Source: Acidocella sp.
GTDB taxonomy: Bacteria > Pseudomonadota > Alphaproteobacteria > Acetobacterales > Acetobacteraceae
Reading direction: 5' to 3'
Length of the DNA: 64,000 bases
Assembly: GCA_031291755.1 (NCBI GenBank)
Contig: JARLIK010000002.1
Coordinates: 1-64,000 of the forward strand
This document shows positions 42,836 to 53,283 of the stretch, in pieces. The position numbers were made by a program, and so were the translations under genes. The notes under the pieces are model-generated. The model did no database searches, had not been told where the DNA came from, and saw only the letters and a list, made by a program, of their open reading frames with translations. How positions within the stretch are numbered: the stretch's first letter is position 1; every line of letters starts with the position of its first letter.

Positions 42836-45800
42836 ATGATGTCGATTTCAGAACAGTACATGCAGGCCGAAATGGCTTATATCCATGCGAGTGGGCTGTT
42901 TCTGGCGGATTGGTATGTCGAGCACCATCCGGAATTGGCAAAACCTGGTGCCGACCCGCTTGGCTATTTTTGCAAAGTTGGCTGGCGGCAGGGGGATTTT
43001 CCGAACCCCTATTTCGACCCGGCGTATTATCTGGCGGTCAACCAGGATGTTGCCCGCGCCGGGCTGAACCCGCTGCTGCATTATGTGACGCATGGCGACA
43101 AGGAAGGCCGGGATCCGTGCGCGTATTTTCATGCTGCCTGGTATCGCGAGCAGAATCAGGTTCCGGCGGGCGAGACGGCGTTGAAGCATTTTCTGGACCG
43201 GCGGTTCACCGGCGAGGTGGCGCCGGTGCCGATGTTCGACCCGGTTTATTACTTCGAGAATAATCCGGATGTGGCGAGTGCGGGTTCCGATCCGTTCGAG
43301 CATTTTTTGGCGTTTGGGGCCGCCGAGGCACGCAACCCCTCGGCGGAATTTGACATGCGGTTTTATACCGCCCGCTATGGCGCGGTGCTGGGCGGGTTGA
43401 ATCCGCTGTTGCATTATCTGGCCAACCGGGGCGAGGGGGCGTTTTTTCCGGCCCGGCCTGAGCACGAAAAACTCATTCCAGGCGCGGTAAAACATGCCAC
43501 TAGGCCAGGAGCCTTGTTTGAGGAGTTCCGCCCCGTGCCCGCGCAGGCGAAGCGGCGGGCGAAATTGCTGGCGTTTTATTTGCCGCAGTTTCATCAGGTG
43601 CCTGAAAATGACGCCTGGTGGGGCAAGGGGTTTACCGATTGGACGAATCTGCCCCGCGGTCTGCCGCGTTTTGCCGGGCATTTGCAGCCGCGTGTGCCGC
43701 GGGATCTGGGATTTTACGCGCTCGATAACCCTGAAGTTTTGCGCAAGCAGATCGCACTGGCACAAGGTGCCGGGCTTGGTGGATTTGTGTTTCATTTCTA
43801 CTGGTTCAACCGCCAGCGGTTGCTGGATGCGCCGCTGCAGGCTCTGCTTGCGGATGAGACCTTGGTATTTCCATTTTGTGTAAGCTGGGCCAATGAGAAT
43901 TGGACACGCCGCTGGGACGGGCTGGAGCGAGAGGTATTGCTGGCGCAGGAATACCGCGAGTCCGACGACGAGGCGCTGATCGCCTGTTTTGCCGGGCTGT
44001 TCGCGGATCATCGTTATATTCGCATCAATGGGCGGCCGTTATTGATGATCTACCGGGCTGCACTGATCCCGGATGCGGCACGGCGGATCGCTGCATGGCG
44101 TATGTTGTTTGAAAAAAACCATGGTGAAAATCCGATCATCGTGATGGTGCAGAGTTTGGGTGATGCTAATCCCAAGCCTTATGGGGTGGATGGTGCGGTG
44201 GAGTTCCCCCCTCATCAGATTGCTGACGAATTGGTGCCGGTGAATGACCGGCTGGATTTGTTTGACTCTGAGTTTACGGCCCGAGTTTATGAATATGAGG
44301 ATGTTGCGGCGGCCTCACTGGCGGTATTGCGCCCGGATTATCCGCTGATCAAAACCATAGCGCCTGGCTGGGATAACGATCCGCGCCGCGAGGGCAAGGG
44401 GCTGGTGCTGCATGGTGCTACGCCGGCAAAATATCAGGCTTGGCTGGCGGCGTTGGTGACACAGGCTAATGAAAAACCATTTTATGGTGAGCCAATTATT
44501 TGCGTGAATGCCTGGAATGAATGGGCGGAAGGTGCATTTTTGGAGCCCGATGTGCATTTTGGCGCGGCGTTTTTAAATGCCACCGGCCGTGCGATTTGCG
44601 AAATCGCGTCGCACGCCAAGGTGGCCCTGCTGATGGTGGGGCATGATGCGCATCCGCACGGTGCCCAAATGAACATGTTGAATCTGGCGCGGCACTATCG
44701 CCAAGTGTGCGGGATTGAAGTGCATGTTTTATTGCTCGGCCCGGGCGCCTTACTGCCGGAATTTCAGAAAATCGCCAATGTAAATCTGACGAATGACAAG
44801 GCGATGATTGCGGGATTGCTTGATCGTTACGTCGCCTTGGGCATCCGTACGGCAATCGTCAACAGTGCGGCCTCGACCAGATTGGTGCCCGCTTTGGCGG
44901 CGCACGGCATAGCGGTGACATTATTGATCCATGAGATGCCGAATTTGCTGGCCGAGTATAATTTGCAGATGCAGGCCAAGCTGGGTGCCTTGGCTGCGCG
45001 GCGTGTGGTGTTTTCTGCTGCGTATCCAAAGCAGCGCTTTTGCGAGGCGCTGCAAATAGAGCTTGATAATGCAACGATATTGCCGCAGGGGAACTATAAA
45101 AAAATCAGATATTCAGCATCAGCCAGGGCTGAGGTGCGAAGAGCTTTCGGTGTGCCGGATACGGCCTTTGTGGTGCTAGGGGTCGGGTTTGCGGATTTGC
45201 GCAAGGGGTTTGATCTGTTCTTGCAAATTGCCAGATATTTTTTATCAGCGCACGACGACGTGTATTTTTTATGGGTCGGCGAAATCCAGCCCCTCTTGCG
45301 GGCGCATCTGGGCAATGAGCTAGCTGCCGCCACCGCGACGGGCCGGTTTTTACGGATTAGTTTCAATGACGATGTCGGAAAATATTATTCTGCTTCCGAT
45401 GTCTATGCACTGACTTCGCGGGAGGACCCGTACCCGACAGTGGCGATGGAAGCCATTGCCTGCGGTGTGCCGGTAGTGGCATTCGATAAATCCGGCGGCG
45501 TGCCGGAGATGCTGCGTCAATATGCAGCCGGCGTGGTGGCTGAATACGGCAGCCCGGAAGATTTCAAAGACAAACTGGCCGGGCTATTACACCATGACAC
45601 GTTGGAGCTGAACCGGCCCCGATTGATTAAGCTAGCCGAGGAGAGGTTTTCAGCGTCACGCTATGCCCAGGATTTATTGTGCCTCGCGCAACCGGATCTG
45701 AAGACAGTCAGCGTTTGCGTGGTGAATTATAATTACGCCAGATATTTGAAACAACGCTTAAATTCGCTATTTGCTCAAACATACCCTGTAGCAGAAATTC

Positions 45801-46618
45801 TGTTTCTAGATGACGGCTCGGGCGATGACTCGCGTCATTTGGCGAAGGCCATCGCTGCTGAGCAGGGCAGGGAGTTGTGCAGCCTGGCGAACTTACAGAA
45901 TGCCGGGCAGATACTGCTGCAATGGCAAAGCGCGGTGGCCGCCGCCAGCGGTGAGTATATATGGATTGCTGAAGCGGATGATGATTGTGATCCGCAATTT
46001 CTTAGCCGGGTGATCGAGGCGATGACCAGTGCAGACGATGTACTGCTCGGATTCTCGGATAGTGCGATGATCGATGCGGCCGGCGAGCAGATCGCGCCGA
46101 ACTATCAAAGCCATTACCACGCCGCCGGGGCAGCGATGCTGGGCAATTCAGGTGTTTGGCCTGCTGGTGATTTTGCCTTGCAATGTCTTGCGATACAGAA
46201 CCTCATTTATAATGTGAGCGCGGTGGTGTGGCGGCGCGACGTATTGCTCGAGGCGCTGCAGCGCTGTGGGGAGTCGCTGCGCGATTGGAAAATTGCCGGC
46301 GACTGGCGACTGTATATTGAGGCTTTGACACAAGGAAAGGGCAGAGTGGCTTACGTTGCCGCGCCGCTGAACCATCACCGGCGCCATGCTGATAGCGCTA
46401 CGCAGGCAGCTGATGCTGAACGGCATCTGGATGAGATCCAGCGAATGCAAAAAATATCCGCCGAAAAATGCGGTTTGGACCTGGTTTTGCGTACTAAACA
46501 ACAAAACTATCTGCACGCTGTTAAAAAATCATTTTCCGTATCAAAAAAAGCGAATCAACAGGAGATTAAATCAGTACGCGCGACGAAACCCGTTGTTGCG
46601 CGTAAACCTAAGGTCTGA
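42836..46618 (+). CDS. Giant multidomain glycan protein: N-terminal YY-repeat region + WbsX (GH99-like) domain + GT4 + GT2
   Basis: N-terminal FDPAYYLAVNQDVARAGLNPLLHYVTHGDKEGRDP repeats; KLLAFYLPQFHQVPENDAWWGKGFTDWTN (WbsX); GVGFADLRKGFDLFLQIARYF...TSREDPYPTVAMEAIACGVPVVAFDKSGGVPEM (GT4); VSVCVVNYNYARYLKQRLNSLFAQTYPVAEILFLDDGSGDDS (GT2). Confidence 0.85.
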   Translation: MMSISEQYMQAEMAYIHASGLFLADWYVEHHPELAKPGADPLGYFCKVGWRQGDFPNPYFDPAYYLAVNQDVARAGLNPLLHYVTHGDKEGRDPCAYFHAAWYREQNQVPAGETALKHFLDRRFTGEVAPVPMFDPVYYFENNPDVASAGSDPFEHFLAFGAAEARNPSAEFDMRFYTARYGAVLGGLNPLLHYLANRGEGAFFPARPEHEKLIPGAVKHATRPGALFEEFRPVPAQAKRRAKLLAFYLPQFHQVPENDAWWGKGFTDWTNLPRGLPRFAGHLQPRVPRDLGFYALDNPEVLRKQIALAQGAGLGGFVFHFYWFNRQRLLDAPLQALLADETLVFPFCVSWANENWTRRWDGLEREVLLAQEYRESDDEALIACFAGLFADHRYIRINGRPLLMIYRAALIPDAARRIAAWRMLFEKNHGENPIIVMVQSLGDANPKPYGVDGAVEFPPHQIADELVPVNDRLDLFDSEFTARVYEYEDVAAASLAVLRPDYPLIKTIAPGWDNDPRREGKGLVLHGATPAKYQAWLAALVTQANEKPFYGEPIICVNAWNEWAEGAFLEPDVHFGAAFLNATGRAICEIASHAKVALLMVGHDAHPHGAQMNMLNLARHYRQVCGIEVHVLLLGPGALLPEFQKIANVNLTNDKAMIAGLLDRYVALGIRTAIVNSAASTRLVPALAAHGIAVTLLIHEMPNLLAEYNLQMQAKLGALAARRVVFSAAYPKQRFCEALQIELDNATILPQGNYKKIRYSASARAEVRRAFGVPDTAFVVLGVGFADLRKGFDLFLQIARYFLSAHDDVYFLWVGEIQPLLRAHLGNELAAATATGRFLRISFNDDVGKYYSASDVYALTSREDPYPTVAMEAIACGVPVVAFDKSGGVPEMLRQYAAGVVAEYGSPEDFKDKLAGLLHHDTLELNRPRLIKLAEERFSASRYAQDLLCLAQPDLKTVSVCVVNYNYARYLKQRLNSLFAQTYPVAEILFLDDGSGDDSRHLAKAIAAEQGRELCSLANLQNAGQILLQWQSAVAAASGEYIWIAEADDDCDPQFLSRVIEAMTSADDVLLGFSDSAMIDAAGEQIAPNYQSHYHAAGAAMLGNSGVWPAGDFALQCLAIQNLIYNVSAVVWRRDVLLEALQRCGESLRDWKIAGDWRLYIEALTQGKGRVAYVAAPLNHHRRHADSATQAADAERHLDEIQRMQKISAEKCGLDLVLRTKQQNYLHAVKKSFSVSKKANQQEIKSVRATKPVVARKPKV

Positions 46619-46665
46619 TTAAACCAAACCGCTGATTGAACGGCTAGAAAGTGGTGTGATACCGG

Positions 46666-47721
46666 ATGAGACTGCTTGTAACGGGAGGTTGTGGCTTTAT
46701 CGGTTCGGCTGTCATCCGCCATATTTTGGAATTCACGGAACACACTGTTCTTAATTACGATAAAATGACTTATGCCGCCTCGGAAGCGGCACTTGAGGCC
46801 GGCAGCCAGCATCCGCGGCATAAACTTCTGGTCGCAGATATTATCGACGCGGCAGCCGTTAAAACTGCATTCGATGAATTTCAACCAGAAGCTGTTATGC
46901 ACCTGGCAGCCGAGAGTCATGTTGATCGTTCTATCGACGGGCCGGCTGATTTCGTGACAACCAACGTGGTAGGCACGTTTACGCTGCTGCAGGCGGCGCG
47001 TGATTATGTGGGCCATTTGCCGCCCGAGCGGCGGGAAAAATTCCGCTTTCACCATATCTCGACGGACGAGGTGTTTGGTGCGCTCGAAGCGGGCGACCCG
47101 GCGTTTCATGAGGCGACAGCCTATGATCCGCGCAGCCCCTACTCAGCGACCAAGGCAGCGTCTGACCATTTGGCGCGGGCCTGGTATCATACCTATGGCT
47201 TGCCGGTCATTGTTTCGAACACCACCAATAATTACGGACCCTGGCAGTTTCCGGAAAAATTGATTCCTTTGATGATTATCAATGCGATCGAGGAAAAGCC
47301 GCTGTCAGTGTATGGTGATGGGTCCAACATACGCGATTGGTTGTTCGTGGATGATCATGCCGAAGCCTTGGTGAAAATTGTGGAAGCTGGGCAAGTTGGG
47401 CAAAGCTACTGCATCGGCGCGCGCCAACCGCGTAATAATCTGCAGGTTGTTAAAACCATTTGTGCGATTCTTGACCAAAAATTGCCCAGTCCGCACGGGC
47501 CGCGTGAGCGTTTGATCAGTTTCGTGCAAGACAGACCGGGCCATGATTTCCGTTACGAAATCGACTCATCATACGCCGAGGCTAGTTTGGATTGGCAAGC
47601 CGCGCATGATTTTGAAACCGGCCTGGCCGCCACCATCGACTGGTATTTGGCGCATCAGGATTGGTGGCAGGCGATTCGTGCAAAAAAATATCACGGCCAG
47701 CGTTTAGGAACCGCAGCATGA
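46666..47721 (+). CDS. rfbB: dTDP-glucose 4,6-dehydratase
   Basis: [50 protein letters not shown]. Confidence 0.95.
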   Translation: MRLLVTGGCGFIGSAVIRHILEFTEHTVLNYDKMTYAASEAALEAGSQHPRHKLLVADIIDAAAVKTAFDEFQPEAVMHLAAESHVDRSIDGPADFVTTNVVGTFTLLQAARDYVGHLPPERREKFRFHHISTDEVFGALEAGDPAFHEATAYDPRSPYSATKAASDHLARAWYHTYGLPVIVSNTTNNYGPWQFPEKLIPLMIINAIEEKPLSVYGDGSNIRDWLFVDDHAEALVKIVEAGQVGQSYCIGARQPRNNLQVVKTICAILDQKLPSPHGPRERLISFVQDRPGHDFRYEIDSSYAEASLDWQAAHDFETGLAATIDWYLAHQDWWQAIRAKKYHGQRLGTAA

Positions 47722-48599
47722 TCCGTAAGGGAATATTATTGGCCGGCGGCTCCGGCACCAGGCTGCACCCCACCACGCAGGCCACATCTAAGCAATTGCT
47801 GCCGGTTTATGATAAGCCGATGGTGTATTATCCGCTATCGACTCTGTTGCTGGCGGGGATCCGGGAAGTTCTGGTGATCTCGACACCAGCAGACTTGCCG
47901 CAGTTTCAAAGATTATTCCACGACGGTTCGCATCTGGGGATCAGAATTTCGTACGCTGAGCAGGCCAGGCCGGAAGGCATCGCGCAGGCGTTTTTAATTG
48001 GTGAGGACTGGATCGCCGGTGAAGCCTGTGCGCTGGCGCTGGGCGATAATTTGATTCATGGCGATCATCTCTCAACCTTGTTGCGTGCCGCCAGTGCTCG
48101 GCCTGAAGGCGCTACCGTATTTGCCTATCAGGTGCGCGACCCTGAACGTTATGGTGTGATTTCATTTGGTGCTGATGGCAAGGCGGTTGATATCGTCGAG
48201 AAGCCTCTGAAGCCGGAGTCTAATTGGGCGGTTACAGGCTTGTATTTTTATGACAAGCGCATCACCGATGTCGCCAAAAAAATCAAACCATCTGCGCGCG
48301 GTGAGCTTGAAATTACTGATATCAACCATTGGTATCTTAACGAAGGCTCATTGCATGTGGAGCGCCTTGGCCGTGGTACTGCCTGGCTGGATGCCGGCAC
48401 GCCAGATTCATTGCTGCAGGCAGCAACGTTTGTGCAGACCATCCAGACCCGGCAGGGTAATCTGGTCGGCTGCCCAGAGGAGATCGCGTTTCGGATGAAA
48501 TATATTGATGCCGAGGCATTGCGCGCTTGCTCCAAGCTGATCGGCAAAACCGAACTTGGTAGAATTTTGAAAGATATCGCCGATGGGACGCACGAGTGA
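47718..48599 (+). CDS. rfbA: Glucose-1-phosphate thymidylyltransferase
   Basis: [54 protein letters not shown]. Confidence 0.96.
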   Translation: MIRKGILLAGGSGTRLHPTTQATSKQLLPVYDKPMVYYPLSTLLLAGIREVLVISTPADLPQFQRLFHDGSHLGIRISYAEQARPEGIAQAFLIGEDWIAGEACALALGDNLIHGDHLSTLLRAASARPEGATVFAYQVRDPERYGVISFGADGKAVDIVEKPLKPESNWAVTGLYFYDKRITDVAKKIKPSARGELEITDINHWYLNEGSLHVERLGRGTAWLDAGTPDSLLQAATFVQTIQTRQGNLVGCPEEIAFRMKYIDAEALRACSKLIGKTELGRILKDIADGTHE

Positions 48600-49156
48600 T
48601 GCGAATCGAACGGCTTGATATCCCGGAGGTTTTACTGATCACGCCACCGAAGTTTGAAGATAGCCGAGGCTTTTTCTCCGAAACATGGAGTGAGGCGAAG
48701 CTGACGGCGGCGGGGTTTAACCAGCATTTTGTGCAGGATAACCAGAGCCTGTCGCGTGAAACAGGCACGGTGCGTGGCCTGCATTGCCAGGTGGCTCCTG
48801 CAATTCAGGGCAAGCTGGTGCGGGTGGTTCGCGGTGCGATCTGGGATGTGGCGGTGGATGCGCGGCGCGGTTCGCCAACGTTCGGGAAGTTTGCCGCGGC
48901 GGTGTTGAGTGCGGAAAACTGGCACCAGCTTTGGATCCCTGGTGGGTTTCTGCATGGGTTTTGCACCATCGAGCCTGATACCGAAGTGATTTATAAAGTG
49001 ACCGCCGATTATAACCGCGCAGCCGAACGCGCCGTGATCTGGAACGATCCTGACCTGGCGCTGCCTTGGCCGGTGGCGGCTGGTGCCGCGATATTATCTG
49101 ACAAGGATAAAGTTCTGCCGCGTCTGGCAGAATGTGATACGTGGTTTACCCTGTGA
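48599..49156 (+). CDS. rfbC: dTDP-4-dehydrorhamnose 3,5-epimerase
   Basis: EDSRGFFSETWSEAKL; VQDNQSLSRETGTVRGLHCQ; LWIPGGFLHGFCTIEPDTEVIYKVT. Confidence 0.95.
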   Translation: MRIERLDIPEVLLITPPKFEDSRGFFSETWSEAKLTAAGFNQHFVQDNQSLSRETGTVRGLHCQVAPAIQGKLVRVVRGAIWDVAVDARRGSPTFGKFAAAVLSAENWHQLWIPGGFLHGFCTIEPDTEVIYKVTADYNRAAERAVIWNDPDLALPWPVAAGAAILSDKDKVLPRLAECDTWFTL

Positions 49157-50052
49157 GTGGCATTCTCATCACTGGTGGGTCGGGTCAGCTGGGTAACGCG
49201 CTGCAAGCACTCGCGGCCATGCGGGGATTGCCGTTCAGCGTGGTCAGCCGGCCAGACTTTGACTTTGAAAAACCGCAGACGGTTGCTGCCTGTTTTGTCG
49301 GAGCACTACCCTCGCTGGTGATCAATGCGGCGGCATATACGGCGGTGGATGCAGCTGAAAGCAATCCGGCGGCTGCCAAAGCAGGCAACCATACCGGGCC
49401 GTTGCAATTGGCAGAGCTATGCGCGGCAGTGGATATTCCGTTCATTCATGTTTCGACTGATTATGTTTTTGATGGCAGCAAAGGCCAGCCTTATACCGAG
49501 GACGATGCGACAGCCCCTTCAGGTGTTTACGGCCGTACCAAGCGCGATGGCGAAGAGGCGATTTTAGCGACAGCTGCGAAGGCGATCATTCTGCGCACGG
49601 CCTGGGTTTACGCTGCGTACGGCAGGAATTTTGCCCGCACCATGCTGAACGCTGCCCGTAAGACCAATGTTTTGCGGGTAGTGGCGGATCAGCGTGGCAC
49701 GCCGACAGCGGCACCTGATCTGGCGGCTGCGATTTTGGATATCGTGAAAATTTTGCAGGCCGGTGGCTGGAAGCCTGCGTATCGCGGGATTTACCATGCT
49801 ACTGGTAGCGGCGAGACGAGTTGGTATGGCTTCGCTAAAGCGATTTTTGCGGCGGCCCCGCCAGAATTTCCGCACCCCTCGATCACACCCATCACCACGG
49901 CTGATTGGCCTACTCCGGCCCGGCGGCCAGCGGATTCCCGGCTTGATTGCTGCAAAATTGCTAAAATATTTGGCGTGCGCCTGCCTGATTGGCGATCATC
50001 GCTGCCGCCGATCGTCGCGGCTCTGATCGAGATGGATGCGCCCCGGCCGTGA
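49153..50052 (+). CDS. rfbD: dTDP-4-dehydrorhamnose reductase (GTG start)
   Basis: ILITGGSGQLGNALQAL; VINAAAYTAVDAAE; HVSTDYVFDGSKGQPYTEDD; PVYGRTK-type region GVYGRTKRDGEEA. Confidence 0.94.
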   Translation: MSGILITGGSGQLGNALQALAAMRGLPFSVVSRPDFDFEKPQTVAACFVGALPSLVINAAAYTAVDAAESNPAAAKAGNHTGPLQLAELCAAVDIPFIHVSTDYVFDGSKGQPYTEDDATAPSGVYGRTKRDGEEAILATAAKAIILRTAWVYAAYGRNFARTMLNAARKTNVLRVVADQRGTPTAAPDLAAAILDIVKILQAGGWKPAYRGIYHATGSGETSWYGFAKAIFAAAPPEFPHPSITPITTADWPTPARRPADSRLDCCKIAKIFGVRLPDWRSSLPPIVAALIEMDAPRP

Positions 50053-50960
50053 ACGATTCTATTACCATCCTGCTCTCAACCTTCAATGGCGAGTTGTATC
50101 TCGAAGAGCAGCTAACCAGCTTTATGGACCAGAGTTTTGCCAACTGGCGGCTGCTGTGGCGTGATGATGGCTCATCGGATGATAGCGTTGCCATCATGCG
50201 TAATTTTGCTCGAAAGATCGGCGAGGAACGCTGCATCGAGCTGGTGGATTCTGGTGTTCATTACGGTGCTGCCAGCAGTTTTCTGCGGCTGCTGGCGCAT
50301 GCCGCGTCCTGCGCGATAGTGGCGTTTGCAGATCAGGATGATGTTTGGTTGCCGGATAAATTATCCAATGCAGTGCGCCAGGTAACCGCGGCGGGGGATG
50401 GTCCGGTGCTGTATTGCGCACGGCAATTTTTTGTAGATCACCAATTGCGCGGCCATCGGCTTTCGGCGCTGCACTCTGGTAGGGGGTTTCCAGCATGTCT
50501 GACGCAAAACATTGCCAACGGCAACACGCTGGTCATGAACCAGAGTGCGGTCAGGCTCGTGGTGGCGACAAAGGCGCCTGAGGCTACACTGCATGATTGG
50601 TGGAGCTATATTGTGATATCGGCCTGTGACGGGCAGGTTATTTTCGATCCCGAGCCGCAGATTTTATACCGTCTGCACAATAAAAATCTGATCGGCCGGC
50701 GGCAACCGCTGCTGAAGCGGGCGATGGCGGCGTTGCGGCGCGGTTCCTATGTTTTTATGACCACCATGCGCCGGCATGCCGGCGCATTGAAAGGCGCTGA
50801 ATTATCGTTGTCGCCCACGGCACGGGCCGATCTGGCCATGGTCACGACCGCGCTCTCCGGCAATTTTTCAAGCCGCATTCAGGCGCTGCATTGCCTGCGC
50901 CTTCGCCGGGAATCATGGCTTGAAAATATTTTATTCAGCTATTGGTTCATTAAGGGCTGA
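50049..50960 (+). CDS. Family 2 glycosyltransferase, rhamnosyltransferase-like (GTG start)
   Basis: ITILLSTFNGELYLEEQLTSFMDQSFANWRLLWRDDGSSDDS; FADQDDVWLPDKL. Confidence 0.9.
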   Translation: MNDSITILLSTFNGELYLEEQLTSFMDQSFANWRLLWRDDGSSDDSVAIMRNFARKIGEERCIELVDSGVHYGAASSFLRLLAHAASCAIVAFADQDDVWLPDKLSNAVRQVTAAGDGPVLYCARQFFVDHQLRGHRLSALHSGRGFPACLTQNIANGNTLVMNQSAVRLVVATKAPEATLHDWWSYIVISACDGQVIFDPEPQILYRLHNKNLIGRRQPLLKRAMAALRRGSYVFMTTMRRHAGALKGAELSLSPTARADLAMVTTALSGNFSSRIQALHCLRLRRESWLENILFSYWFIKG

Positions 50961-51633
50961 AGGCAGCGTGCAGCACTGGTATGGCGCCGGAGAGCACGAT
51001 CTGGACGCCGATGCCCAGTAACAAAAAAGCTGCGATACGTGAGACCACCTGCCGCCCGACATTGCCCAGCGCGTCGGTAACATGGTCGGCAGTGGTGTAT
51101 AGAATCCAGATTATGAGAGCCATGCTCAGCACTGCCAGCGAGGCGCCGGCAAAAAAAGCCATGGTGTTTAGCCAGCCATCCGGCCGCTCGGTGCCCAGAG
51201 ACACTGCCACCGCGATGGTGCCGGGGCCGGTGGTGAAGGGCATGGTGAGAGGAAAAAACGCATAACCGGATAAATTGCCACCAGCACGCTCGATGGTTGC
51301 GGCTTGCTCCTCCTTACGTTGTATCGGAACCTCAGGGGCAGAGAGCATCTCATAGGCCCGTACCGAGACCACGATGCCACCCGCAATCCGCAGCGCGTTG
51401 AGCGAAATACCAAAAAAGCTGAGGATATAGCTGCCGGCCCAAAGGGCGACGAGCATTGTCATGGTGGAGTAGATCGCCACCTTGCGGGCGAGGGTCACGC
51501 GCTCTGCATGTGTTTGAGCGGCGGTGACCTCGTTGAAAATGATGGCGCCGGCCAACGGGTTGACGATCGAGAACAGGGCCGGGAAGGCCAGCAGCAAGGC
51601 TTGTAAACCGGCGCTTAATATCATGGGGGCCAT
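50950..51633 (-). CDS. MarC family integral membrane protein
   Basis: FPALFSIVNPLAGAIIFNEVT; FPLTMPFTTGPGTIAVAVSLG. Confidence 0.9.
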   Translation of the reverse strand: MAPMILSAGLQALLLAFPALFSIVNPLAGAIIFNEVTAAQTHAERVTLARKVAIYSTMTMLVALWAGSYILSFFGISLNALRIAGGIVVSVRAYEMLSAPEVPIQRKEEQAATIERAGGNLSGYAFFPLTMPFTTGPGTIAVAVSLGTERPDGWLNTMAFFAGASLAVLSMALIIWILYTTADHVTDALGNVGRQVVSRIAAFLLLGIGVQIVLSGAIPVLHAAFSP

Positions 51634-51804
51634 ATACCAGCATGGCCGCGACGGGGTAAGTCATGCGGCCCATGGCCTTCTGAACAGAGAATTGATGTTC
51701 CGGCCACTTCACGCCGTGTGTCAATCTGGTAATAGTCTATGAGGTTTGGGGAATTACGGCCGCCGGGAAAACGGTTCCGGCCGGCATATTAGGGTTTAAA
51801 AGTT

Positions 51805-53220
51805 ATGAAGCTGATAAATGCCATCCGTATGGGCGGCACTGAGGTTTTGCCACTGGTAGAAGGTGGCAAGGGTGTTGCCGTCTCGAATGGCATTACGTCC
51901 GGCCACTGGGCCGCGGGTGGTGGCGTTGGCACATTCAGCGCGGTGAATGCTGATAGTTATGATGTGCATGGCGTTGCGATTCCTCAGGAATATCACGGTA
52001 CTACCCGGCGGTTGCGCCATGAGGAGCTGGTTGCTTACGCTATCGAAGGCGGGGTAACGCAGGCGCGGCGGTCTTACGATATTTCAGGCGGCAAGGGCCG
52101 TATCCACGCAAATATCCTGTGGGAAATGGGTGGGGCCGAGAGGGTGATCACCGGCATTCTGGAACGCACCAAGGGTATTGTGAACGGTATCACCTGTGGT
52201 GCCGGCATGCCGTACCGTCTCTCCGAGATCGCCGCCAAGTTCAACGTGCATTACTATCCCATTGTTTCCTCAGGCCGGGCTTTCTCGGCTTTATGGAAAC
52301 GGGCTTACTCCAAAGTCGCTGATTTGATGGGCGGCGTGGTGTATGAAGACCCCTGGCTGGCAGGTGGCCATAATGGCCTCTCCAACAGTGAGAACCCCCA
52401 AAAGCCTGAGGACCCGTATCCCCGCGTGTTGGCGCTGCGCAAAATCATGCGTGAGTTTGGCCTTGGCGAGACCCCGATCATTATGGCGGGCGGCGTCTGG
52501 GCGCTGGAGGAATGGGAAAATTGGATCGACAACCCTGAACTTGGCCCGATTGCCTTTCAGTTTGGCACCCGTCCGCTGCTGACCAAGGAAAGCCCGATCA
52601 GCGATGGCTGGAAGCAGCGTTTGCTGAAGCTTAAGCCGGGCGATGTGTTCCTCAACAAATTCTCACCAACCGGGTTTTACTCCTCGGCCGTGAACAATAA
52701 TTTTATTCAGGAACTGCGGGCCCGCTCAGAGCGTCAAGTGGCCTTCACCACCGAGCCGGTGGGCGAGCATCTGGTTGAATATGGCGTGGGAGCCCGCAAA
52801 CGGCCAGTGTACCTCACCGCGCCCGATTATGCGCGGGTGAAGGATTGGGAGGATGCCGGGTTTGTCGAAGCCCTGCGCACGCCAGATTCCACCCTGATTT
52901 TTGTCGAGCCCGGAAAGGCAGAGGAAATCCACCGCGATCAGGTGAACTGCATGGGGTGTTTGAGCCAATGCCGATTTTCCAACTGGTCGCAGGAAGGCCC
53001 AGACTACGATAATGGCAAAAAAGCCGATCCGCGCAGCTTCTGTATCCAGAAAACCTTGCAGGATATCGCCCATGCAGACCCGAAGGATGAGACGGCACTT
53101 GAGAATAACCTTATGTTCGCAGGTCATAACGCCTACCGGTTCGGCTCTGATCCGTATTATTCCAACGGTTTTATTCCGACCGTGCGTGAGTTAGTGGACC
53201 GGATTTTAACCGGCAAATAA
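51805..53220 (+). CDS. Nitronate monooxygenase family protein (long form with Cys-rich C-terminus)
   Basis: GVAVSNGITSGHWAAGGGVGTFSAVNADSYD; IIMAGGVWALEEWE; NCMGCLSQCRFSNW. Confidence 0.82.
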   Translation: MKLINAIRMGGTEVLPLVEGGKGVAVSNGITSGHWAAGGGVGTFSAVNADSYDVHGVAIPQEYHGTTRRLRHEELVAYAIEGGVTQARRSYDISGGKGRIHANILWEMGGAERVITGILERTKGIVNGITCGAGMPYRLSEIAAKFNVHYYPIVSSGRAFSALWKRAYSKVADLMGGVVYEDPWLAGGHNGLSNSENPQKPEDPYPRVLALRKIMREFGLGETPIIMAGGVWALEEWENWIDNPELGPIAFQFGTRPLLTKESPISDGWKQRLLKLKPGDVFLNKFSPTGFYSSAVNNNFIQELRARSERQVAFTTEPVGEHLVEYGVGARKRPVYLTAPDYARVKDWEDAGFVEALRTPDSTLIFVEPGKAEEIHRDQVNCMGCLSQCRFSNWSQEGPDYDNGKKADPRSFCIQKTLQDIAHADPKDETALENNLMFAGHNAYRFGSDPYYSNGFIPTVRELVDRILTGK

Positions 53221-53283
53221 TAGGCTCCCGGCGGGGTGGTGCATCGTCTAAACTCCGACAAAACCCGAGTCGGAGTTTCTTGC

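Noticed and set aside
42848-44011. 387-aa antisense ORF opposite the WbsX protein
   Set aside because: No recognisable motif; the sense strand carries clear WbsX domain motifs.
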